Source of the DNA: Lentimicrobiaceae bacterium
Lineage (GTDB): Bacteria; Bacteroidota; Bacteroidia; Bacteroidales; Lentimicrobiaceae
Direction: 5' to 3'
DNA: 6,805 nucleotides
NCBI GenBank assembly: GCA_028697695.1
Contig: JAQVEI010000127.1
Span: 1-6,805 of the forward strand
The position numbers and the translations under genes were made by a program. Shown piece by piece: positions 1-5,247 of this stretch (position 1 is its first letter; every line of letters begins with the position of its first letter). The notes under the pieces are model-generated. The model was not told the DNA's origin and did no database searches. It saw only the letters and a program-made list of their open reading frames with translations.

Positions 1-381
1 TCCTCCCCTTTCACCATCATCGGACATCCTGCTTATCCGGACCAAAAGTTTTCTTTTACACCACATCCAATAAAAGGGATAGCTGAAAACCCGCCTTATG
101 AGCGCACTAAATGTTATGGCCTTGATCTTGAACAATTTGCTGCCAACATTTATAAACAAGGGAGGATAGAACTGAGCTGGCTCATACACATGTATGATGT
201 ATTGCCCGATAAGGCCTCATTTTTTAACAATTTCTTCGAAAAACTGGCAGGTTCACCTACACTCCGGAAGCAGATAGAGGCAGGCGTAGATGCAGATGAA
301 ATACGAGAAAGCTGGCAAGCTGATTTGAAAGAATTTAAAACAATTCGCAGAAAGTATCTGCTTTATCCTGATTTTGAATGA
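1..381 (+). CDS. DUF1343 / NamZ-like exo-beta-N-acetylmuramidase, C-terminal part (5' truncated)
   Basis: The reading frame is open from base 1 to the TGA at 379-381, so 126 C-terminal residues of a longer protein are visible; the ATG at 190 is internal and not the start. The visible part carries what I recognise as the conserved tail of DUF1343: an early segment with IIGHPAYP and FTFTP-like FSFTPHPIKGIAENPPYE, then CYGLDL, the run ELSWLIHMY, the FFNNFFEKLAGSPTLRKQIE block, and the ending IRRKYLLYPDFE. Family knowledge: characterised members such as NamZ (YbbC) of Bacillus subtilis release N-acetylmuramic acid from the non-reducing ends of peptidoglycan fragments, usually as exported proteins. 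The catalytic N-terminal domain and any signal peptide lie outside the window, so export and exact activity are inferred. Bacteroidota can carry several paralogues, so no symbol is given. Confidence 0.85.
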   Translation, partial: SSPFTIIGHPAYPDQKFSFTPHPIKGIAENPPYERTKCYGLDLEQFAANIYKQGRIELSWLIHMYDVLPDKASFFNNFFEKLAGSPTLRKQIEAGVDADEIRESWQADLKEFKTIRRKYLLYPDFE

Positions 382-427
382 TAACAATAACAGCAGATTT
401 ATGAACGATCGGCTTGCTTTTTTAAAA

Positions 428-462
428 AAAAAGGTCACCCTGTTGTGATGGATGACCTTTTT
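428..462 (-). terminator. Intrinsic terminator of the aminotransferase gene, possibly bidirectional
   Basis: Arms 428-440 and 450-462 pair around a 9-nt loop. Read on the minus strand the stem is 13 bp with one G-U pair, and it is followed by nine T (complement of 424-432). Read on the plus strand the same position is an A-C mismatch (438 against 452) and only five T follow. The hairpin therefore best serves the minus-strand aminotransferase, whose stop lies about 20 nt upstream, but it could also stop transcription from the NamZ-like gene, which converges on it. Confidence 0.85.
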
Positions 463-480
463 ACTACAATTAATTAGCGG

Positions 481-1680
481 TTATTTTGTTCTTCCCGGAT
501 AAACTTTCAGGGCTTCCTCCAGGCATTTTACAGCATTTCTAAGGTCTTCGGATTTTAAGACATACGCAATGCGCACTTCATTTTTACCCAGACCGGGAGT
601 GGCATAAAATCCGCTTGCAGGAGCGAGCATCACTGTTTGTCCCTGATATTCAAACTCTTCAAGCAGCCACTGGCAAAAAGTATCCGCATCATCGACCGGC
701 AGACCAACGATGGTATAAAATGCGCCCTTAGGCATGGGTGCAAGTACGCCTGGAATTTTATTCAGTTCTTCAATGACCAGGTTACGACGCAGTATGTACT
801 CATCATAAACTTCTTTAAAGTAAGAATCGGGGGTATTCAAGGAAGCTTCGCCAATAACCTGCCCTAAGGAGGGAGGGCTTAAGCGTGCCTGTGCAAATTT
901 TAATGCTGCAGCCATTAATTTTTTATTCTTTGAAATAACTGCCCCTATACGTACGCCGCACTCACTGTATCGTTTTGATACAGAATCAATAAGCACTGAA
1001 TGTTCTTCCATCCCTTTAAGATCCATCACTGAAAAGTGATTGTATCCATCGTAACAGAACTCCCGGTAAACTTCATCGGACAGCAGGTAAAGATCATGCT
1101 CAAGCGCAAGTTGTCCCAATTGTTTTATCTCTTGCTCTGAATACAGGTATCCGGTGGGGTTGTTTGGATTGCAAATAAGAATGGCTTTGGTACGCGGAGT
1201 GATGACTTTTTTAAAATCTGCGATGGGAGGCAGAGCAAATCCTGTATCAATATTTGAAGTAATGGGAACAACTTTTACACCTGCGGTAACTGCAAAAGCG
1301 TTATAATTGGTGTAAAAAGGTTCCGGAATAATTACTTCGTCACCCGGGTTTAAACACACCTGAAAGGCAAAAGCAATCGCTTCAGAGCCTCCGGTAGTAA
1401 TAATGATGTCATTATGATCAACATCAATACCAATATTTTGATAATAGCCGGCCAGTTTAGTCCGGTAGGATTCGTTTCCGGCCGAATGGCTGTATTCAAT
1501 CACTTTTTGATCGAAATTACGTAAGGCTTTCAAAGCCACTTCCGGAGTATTAATATCGGGCTGACCAATATTCAGGTGATACACTTTAATACCTCTTTTT
1601 TTTGCTGCTTCAGCATAAGGGACCAGCTTACGGATAGGAGAAGCAGGCATTTGGCAACCGCGGTCAGAAATTTTTGGCAT
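481..1680 (-). CDS. PLP-dependent class I aminotransferase (aspartate aminotransferase-like)
   Basis: This 399-residue cytosolic protein has the length and motifs of fold-type I aminotransferases of the aspartate/aromatic group. Visible landmarks are NIGQPDINTP (about 37-46), TTGGSEA (95-101) in the cofactor phosphate region, PEPFY with Tyr123 in the position that stacks on PLP, NPNNPTGY (171-178), SDEVY (201-205) with Asp202 facing the pyridine nitrogen, SVSKRYS with Lys236 as the Schiff-base lysine, and NEVRIAYV with Arg370 in the position that binds the substrate carboxylate. All key residues are present, so it should be active. It would move amino groups between an amino acid and a 2-oxo acid; substrate choice cannot be read from the sequence. 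The start MPKISDRGCQMPASPIRK matches the usual family N-terminus as I know it, so the first ATG is preferred over Met11. No Shine-Dalgarno is seen. It is a single-gene unit with promoter at 1717-1747 and terminator at 428-462. Confidence 0.93.
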   Translation of the reverse strand: MPKISDRGCQMPASPIRKLVPYAEAAKKRGIKVYHLNIGQPDINTPEVALKALRNFDQKVIEYSHSAGNESYRTKLAGYYQNIGIDVDHNDIIITTGGSEAIAFAFQVCLNPGDEVIIPEPFYTNYNAFAVTAGVKVVPITSNIDTGFALPPIADFKKVITPRTKAILICNPNNPTGYLYSEQEIKQLGQLALEHDLYLLSDEVYREFCYDGYNHFSVMDLKGMEEHSVLIDSVSKRYSECGVRIGAVISKNKKLMAAALKFAQARLSPPSLGQVIGEASLNTPDSYFKEVYDEYILRRNLVIEELNKIPGVLAPMPKGAFYTIVGLPVDDADTFCQWLLEEFEYQGQTVMLAPASGFYATPGLGKNEVRIAYVLKSEDLRNAVKCLEEALKVYPGRTK

Positions 1681-1716
1681 GTCAATAAGTTGTTAAGCAA
1701 GATGTTAATAATGGTG

Positions 1717-1747
1717 CAAAGTTATAAGCTAATTTTGGATTAGCAAA
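1717..1747 (-). promoter_or_regulatory. Bacteroidota-type promoter of the aminotransferase gene
   Basis: On the minus strand TTTG (1747-1744) is followed after exactly 19 nt by TAACTTTG (1724-1717), a full match to the TTTG / TAnnTTTG promoter of Bacteroidota. Transcription would begin near 1710, giving a leader of about 30 nt before the ATG at 1680. A perfect 6-bp inverted repeat, GCTAAT-TTTGG-ATTAGC (1728-1744), lies in the spacer between the two elements. Confidence 0.75.
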
Positions 1748-1769
1748 AAAAAGGACACTCCGGCCAAAC

Positions 1770-1812
1770 AAAAAAAAGTGAGCAACATCCGGGAAAGATG
1801 ATTGCTCACTTT
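1770..1812 (-). terminator. Intrinsic terminator of the DUF1573 gene
   Basis: Arms 1775-1785 and 1802-1812 form a perfect 11-bp stem (AAAGTGAGCAA with TTGCTCACTTT). It extends after a one-base bulge by CATC (1786-1789) with GATG (1797-1800), closing a 7-nt loop. On the minus strand it runs into eight T (complement of 1770-1777). It lies about 30 nt past the stop of the DUF1573 gene and insulates that gene from the aminotransferase promoter. Confidence 0.87.
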
Positions 1813-1842
1813 GTAAGCTAAAATTGACAATGGAAATGGTTA

Positions 1843-2316
1843 TTATTTTACCATCGGGCTGCTTCCGGGAGCTATATTTTTTTCAGGTATAGCGCTTTCT
1901 TCCGTCTTTTTCACAATATTTCCAGTTAATCTGAGCACAACAGGTGAATTTTTAGCGTTAGACAGCACGGTAACCGATTTGTTTATCGGGCCCATACGAT
2001 TGGTGTCGTATTTAACTTTAATGGTTTCTTTTTTACCGGGCAATATGGGTTCGCGGGGCCAACTGGGTACGGTACAGCCGCATGAAGAACGCACACTGGA
2101 GAGAATCAGCGGTTCCTTGCCGGTATTGGTAAATTCATATTCGCAATGGCCATCACCACCTACAAAGATGGTTCCATAGTCATGAACAGTCTTGTCGAAA
2201 GTGATCTCCGGCGCATTCGGGTTTTCGGCCTGGGCTTTCTCTTTCTCCAAATTTTGTGCAAAAGCACCAAAAACGAGAAATGAAAGTGTGATCAGCATAG
2301 AAAATGACTTTTTCAT
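1843..2316 (-). CDS. Secreted DUF1573 domain protein
   Basis: The protein has 157 residues. Residues 1-20 form a Sec signal peptide: MKK, a hydrophobic core, then AFA before Gln21, a typical Bacteroidota cleavage site (A-Q). No lipobox cysteine is seen, so a soluble periplasmic or exported protein is expected. Residues about 38-135 match DUF1573, an immunoglobulin-like beta-sandwich related to the ASPM-SPD-2-Hydin group. The marks are the opening FDKTVHDYGTI, the middle YEFTNTGKEPLIL, the signature SSCGCTVPSWP (Cys79 and Cys81) and KVKYDTNRMGPINKSVTV. Cys58 is a third cysteine. The tail from about 136 is rich in Lys, Ser and Pro and looks unstructured. The molecular role of the family is not established; the CGC pair could form a disulfide or bind metal, which is inference. 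No Shine-Dalgarno precedes the ATG. It is a single gene with its own terminator at 1770-1812. Confidence 0.9.
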   Translation of the reverse strand: MKKSFSMLITLSFLVFGAFAQNLEKEKAQAENPNAPEITFDKTVHDYGTIFVGGDGHCEYEFTNTGKEPLILSSVRSSCGCTVPSWPREPILPGKKETIKVKYDTNRMGPINKSVTVLSNAKNSPVVLRLTGNIVKKTEESAIPEKNIAPGSSPMVK

Positions 2317-2366
2317 TGAGATGTGTTTTTAAGTTTTAAGAAAGCATTAAAGCGTTTATTAGGGTT

Positions 2367-2374
2367 CAAAATTA
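2367..2374 (-). promoter_or_regulatory. Candidate -7 element of the DUF1573 gene
   Basis: On the minus strand the bases read TAATTTTG, a full match to TAnnTTTG, about 50 nt before the ATG at 2316. No clear TTTG lies near 19 nt upstream, so only half of the promoter is supported, and such octamers also arise by chance in DNA this AT-rich. Confidence 0.4.
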
Positions 2375-2580
2375 ACGATTAATTTGGTGTAAAGTTTATT
2401 TTGATACAGGAAAATTAATTTAACAAATTATATGCCATAATTTGAGACGGTATTAAATTTGTAATAAGCAATTGATTTGCAACAGTATTACTATTAATGT
2501 GTTTGTTTTATGAAAAGTAACCGGTTTTAAGAGTGTAATGTGCCATTTTCGATCTTTTTATGTGTCTGTAACAATTTCAT

Positions 2581-2770
2581 TATCCACCCTTTGATACCAC
2601 AGTCGCTTTACACCCAGGGCCTCAGGCGTACAATTTACTTTACCGCCGGCAAGAATCATTTTGAGTTAACGGTGATTTTTTCAGTCGATAAAATGTATCG
2701 CTAAGGTCTACTGTGGAACTGCGGCATGGCATTTTTAAAGTTAAGCCGGGGCCCTCATCCTGCGTCTTAA
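2581..2770. other. GC-rich intergenic island: possible structured RNA, dispersed repeat or remnant gene
   Basis: This is an unrecognised element standing out by composition. Read as plus-strand RNA it can form a closing stem CCACAGT (2597-2603) with ACTGTGG (2710-2716). Next comes an inner stem 2616-2622 with 2704-2709 (one bulged G, one G-U), and then three hairpins: 2625-2630/2641-2647 (one bulged C), 2651-2658/2673-2680 (8 bp, extendable by two G-U) and 2686-2690/2696-2700 (CGATA/TATCG). The G-U pairs favour the plus strand. It does not match tRNA, SRP RNA, tmRNA or any riboswitch I know. Small open frames also cross it: minus 2846-2640 without an early ATG, minus 2659-2558 (33 codons from ATG), and plus 2540-2704 from GTG. 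None has convincing support as a gene. Confidence 0.35.
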
Positions 2771-2897
2771 ATTTTACTTGCTTTGGAAAGTTAAAATGGA
2801 ATGGATTTTGGGGTGCACTTAATTGTTGGTAAACCTTAAAATCTGATTAAAGTTGAACTTAAATCTACGAAATAAAGAAAACTGAGGGTTTAAGTTA

Positions 2898-2905
2898 TAA
2901 ATTTG
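2898..2905 (+). promoter_or_regulatory. Candidate -7 element for the FakA-FakB fusion gene
   Basis: TAAATTTG matches TAnnTTTG exactly and is the closest full match that I found upstream of the fusion gene. It would give a leader of about 140 nt that includes both hairpins at 2953-3036. No TTTG is found at the expected distance upstream, so support is limited. Confidence 0.3.
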
Positions 2906-2952
2906 CAAACACAGGGACACTAAAATAATGCATTTAATACTTAAATATTAAG

Positions 2953-2989
2953 CATACGAAAGCTAGTTTTTATATAAACTTTCGTTATG
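2953..2989 (+). promoter_or_regulatory. Inverted repeat upstream of the fusion gene
   Basis: ACGAAAG (2956-2962) pairs perfectly with CTTTCGT (2979-2985). CAT/ATG outside extends the stem past a single bulged T, and the loop holds the self-complementary TTTATATAAA. It is either a hairpin in the leader of the fusion gene or a protein-binding palindrome. No T-run follows, so it is not a standard terminator. Confidence 0.4.
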
Positions 2990-2998
2990 ATTAAATGT

Positions 2999-3036
2999 TT
3001 AACAACTGTTGAAATAACAGTATAATTATTTGTTAA
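2999..3036 (+). promoter_or_regulatory. Composite hairpin just before the TTG start of the fusion gene
   Basis: Outer arms TTAACA (2999-3004) and TGTTAA (3031-3036) stack directly on inner arms ACTGTT (3005-3010) and AACAGT (3016-3021). The loop is GAAAT, and a 9-nt bulge lies on the 3' side. It ends about 15 nt before the TTG start codon, so it covers the region where a ribosome would dock. It may influence translation or serve as an operator; neither is shown. Confidence 0.4.
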
Positions 3037-3051
3037 CCAAAATATTGAGCC

Positions 3052-4857
3052 TTGAACACATCTCCAAAAGCACTAACTTATCTTGACGGGAAGACCCTAT
3101 ATTACAGTTTTCTCGCTGGTGCACAAAAGATTTTTGAAAATCAGGTACTGATCAATAAGATCAATGTTTTTCCGGTTGCGGATGCCGATACCGGGACAAA
3201 CCTTGCTTCCACCATGCGTTCCATTGTGGAAAGCCCTATTCCAACGAAAGATCTGAAGCTTACGGCAGCTGCCCTTGCTGATGCTGCCTTAACGGGAGCA
3301 AGGGGAAATTCGGGGATAATTTTTGCACAGTTCATTTACGGTTTTAGCAATGAGATTCAAAAGCATGAAGCAGTAACTGTAGAAACCTTTGCGGAAATTG
3401 TAAAAAAAGCGGTGACCTATGCATATGAAGCCATTGCCAATCCTGTAGAAGGAACGATGATTACCGTAATCAGGGAGTGGGCTGAATTTATATATATTCT
3501 CAAGGATTCAATAAAGGATTTTATTGAATTGCTTGCTCAGGCCTACCAAAAAGCTGTAGAATCATTGCAGGCCACTACCACTACGCTTGCCGTTCTAAAG
3601 AAAAGCAATGTAGTGGATGCCGGTGCAAAAGGTTTTGTGGTTTTTTTGCAGGGCATGGTTGAATACCTTAACATTGGTGAGCTGCGTAAACTTATTTCGA
3701 AGAGAGAAACGGTGGTTATTCCTAATGCTGAAGTTATTTCACATGATGAAATTACTTTTAGATATTGCACCGAAGCCATGCTTTGTCTGGATGAAAAAAA
3801 ACAAACCAGTATAGATCAAATACGTAAGTTAATTGCCCCCATGGGTGACTCTATGGTCGTTGCAGGGTCGGATAAGAAAATGCGCATCCACATTCATACC
3901 GATAATCCGTCGGAAGTAATGCTTGCACTGAATAAAACCGGCAACATCACCTTTCAAAAAGTAGATGATATGGTGATGCAGAAGGAAATCAGCAGCAATG
4001 CCAAATATCCTGTCGCCTTGCTTACTGACTCTACCTGTGATTTGCCTCAGGAGTTGATAGAGAAATATCAAATACAGGTTGTTCCACTGAGCGTGCATTT
4101 TGGTGATACTTATTTTCTGGACCGGGTTACCCTATTGCCTTCTGAATTTTATTCCATGCTTGAAAAATCAACGGCATACCCTACTACCGCTCAACCGGCC
4201 TATAAAGATTTCTTCAACCGTTATTCCTACCTGGCTACACATTACGATAGCATTATCGGCCTTCATATAAGTGCAGCCATGAGCGGAACCTGGAGCAATA
4301 GCTCCAAGGCTTCTCATGCGGTAGCAGAACATTCGGGCAAGTCAATTAAAGTTATTAATTCAAAGCGCTTATCCAGTGGACTGGGACTAATTGTTTTACG
4401 TGCCGCACGTGAGCTTGAAAATGGCACCACCCATGAAGAATTGAGTAAACGTATTGAAGAATGGATTGATAAAACCAAGATGTATGTTTCTTCGCGTACC
4501 ATTAAGTATATGGTTAAAAGTGGCCGCGTAAGTTATACCAAAGGCAAAATTGGTACTTTGCTTAATATTAAACCCATTGTTACTGTAAACAATGAGGGAA
4601 AAACGGAAACTTTTGGAAAACCATTTACTGAAAAAGCCAGCATGAACATGATAATGAAGGAGATTAAGGAACAAATTAGCCGGCAAAAAATATGGGGCTA
4701 CTCCATCTCTCATGCAAAGAATTTAAGTACCGCGCAGTGGTTTGCCGACGAAATGAAGAAAATTACCGGACTTGACCCGGAGTTTATCAACGAAGCATCT
4801 CCGGTATTAGGTGTAAATGTAGGGCCTGGCGTAGTTGCAGTTTCTGTAATGTTTTAA
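3052..4857 (+). CDS. FakA-FakB fusion: DAK2/DhaL kinase, FakA middle domain and DegV fatty-acid-binding domain
   Basis: This 601-residue protein appears to be a single-chain fatty acid kinase. Residues about 11-205 are a DhaL/DAK2 ATP-binding domain: NVFPVADADTGTN (38-50) carries the Mg-binding Asp44 and Asp46, followed by GARGNSG (82-88) and VVDAGAKGF (187-195). Residues about 225-312 match the FakA middle domain; Cys239, His280 and His282 sit where Staphylococcus aureus FakA is reported to bind zinc. Residues about 319-601 are a full-length DegV/FakB domain: TDSTCDLP (325-332), PTTAQPA (377-383), ISAAMSGTW (406-414), SGRVSYTKGKIG (490-501) and GPGVVAVSV (591-599). In known systems FakA phosphorylates a fatty acid held by FakB, giving acyl-phosphate for phospholipid synthesis. 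Asn589 replaces the usual FakB His two residues before GPG. The start is TTG at 3052: an in-frame TGA lies at 3046-3048, and the first in-frame ATG (residue 54... of this count about Met55) would remove the Mg-binding motif. No Shine-Dalgarno is seen. The gene stands alone before the terminator at 4889-4916. Confidence 0.88.
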   Translation: MNTSPKALTYLDGKTLYYSFLAGAQKIFENQVLINKINVFPVADADTGTNLASTMRSIVESPIPTKDLKLTAAALADAALTGARGNSGIIFAQFIYGFSNEIQKHEAVTVETFAEIVKKAVTYAYEAIANPVEGTMITVIREWAEFIYILKDSIKDFIELLAQAYQKAVESLQATTTTLAVLKKSNVVDAGAKGFVVFLQGMVEYLNIGELRKLISKRETVVIPNAEVISHDEITFRYCTEAMLCLDEKKQTSIDQIRKLIAPMGDSMVVAGSDKKMRIHIHTDNPSEVMLALNKTGNITFQKVDDMVMQKEISSNAKYPVALLTDSTCDLPQELIEKYQIQVVPLSVHFGDTYFLDRVTLLPSEFYSMLEKSTAYPTTAQPAYKDFFNRYSYLATHYDSIIGLHISAAMSGTWSNSSKASHAVAEHSGKSIKVINSKRLSSGLGLIVLRAARELENGTTHEELSKRIEEWIDKTKMYVSSRTIKYMVKSGRVSYTKGKIGTLLNIKPIVTVNNEGKTETFGKPFTEKASMNMIMKEIKEQISRQKIWGYSISHAKNLSTAQWFADEMKKITGLDPEFINEASPVLGVNVGPGVVAVSVMF

Positions 4858-4888
4858 AGGCGGGCCTTCCGGCCATTCGAAATGTTTT

Positions 4889-4916
4889 AAAAAGGCAGCT
4901 TAAGGGCTGCCTTTTT
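4889..4916 (+). terminator. Intrinsic terminator of the fusion gene
   Basis: AAAAAGGCAGC (4889-4899) pairs perfectly over 11 bp with GCTGCCTTTTT (4906-4916) around a 6-nt loop, and the 3' arm ends in five T. It starts 32 nt after the stop codon. A smaller GGCC-TTCC-GGCC hairpin (4863-4874) sits between the stop and the terminator. Confidence 0.9.
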
Positions 4917-5187
4917 CTATAAAATTTCGATCATGATAGTTTTAGGCAATTATTTCTGCAATTCTAACTGCCCAAAGGGTTGTATTACATGATGTTACAG
5001 TAAAATTGCGTTTAAAAATAACGTCAGGCAAATAATCAATAAAATCAGGCAGGAAATACTGTTAGCACTTATGCGTTTACTGGAATAAAAGCAATTATTT
5101 CCGCTGTCCCAATGTTTTTATTTGCAACATAACCGCGTAATCAAGATTACCGCTTGCTTTTGATTTCATGAATCGGTGCTCTTTTCA
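4917..5187. other. Non-coding stretch before the acyl-CoA synthetase gene
   Basis: No gene is seen. It contains two copies of TCAGGCA (5024-5030 and 5045-5051) spaced 21 bp apart, and an inverted repeat at 5135-5153: GTAATC (5137-5142) and GATTAC (5145-5150) around AA, extended by GC pairs past one bulged C. The inverted repeat lies just upstream of the candidate promoter and could be an operator. Confidence 0.4.
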
Positions 5188-5195
5188 TACCTTCG
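5188..5195 (+). promoter_or_regulatory. Candidate -7 element of the acyl-CoA synthetase gene
   Basis: TACCTTCG fits TAnnTTTG with one change (C for T). A TTTG lies at 5159-5162, but the 25-nt spacing is longer than the usual 19 or so. Transcription from here would give a leader of about 47 nt before the ATG at 5248. Confidence 0.4.
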
Positions 5196-5247
5196 CAACC
5201 AAATTAAAGCGGAATAGTCCGAAATAGTATTCAACTTTTCACTCATT

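Larger units (their letters stand above)
2317..3051. other. Long intergenic region between divergent genes
   Basis: No conventional gene is seen in these 735 bases. By hand count 2401-2520 is about 22% GC, 2581-2760 about 46%, 2821-2880 about 23% and 2881-2940 about 30%. It holds, in order, the DUF1573 promoter, an AT-rich stretch with nothing recognisable (about 2400-2530), the GC-rich island described separately, and the leader of the 601-residue fusion gene. The island's composition is close to that of the coding genes, so it may be an RNA gene, a dispersed repeat or gene remains. Confidence 0.7.

Noticed and set aside
190..381. ATG-started 63-residue frame taken as a complete small gene
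   Set aside because: The same frame is open back to base 1 and the upstream residues match the DUF1343 family, so this is the tail of a longer gene.
253..438. Minus-strand frame of 61 codons
   Set aside because: It is antisense to the NamZ-like gene, has no recognisable features and begins inside the terminator hairpin.
2581..2770. 6S RNA, SRP RNA, tmRNA or a known riboswitch
   Set aside because: The possible fold is a junction of short hairpins and not the long rod of 6S RNA; no SRP tetraloop motif, tmRNA ends or riboswitch core could be found.
3829..4098. Minus-strand frame of 89 codons, and similar ones at 4396-4713 and 5926-6174
   Set aside because: They lie antisense within well-supported genes, show no family motifs and have no promoter or ribosome site.
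4863..4874. GGCC-TTCC-GGCC hairpin as the terminator of the fusion gene
   Set aside because: The stem is only 4 bp and lacks a T-run; the hairpin at 4889-4916 is far stronger.
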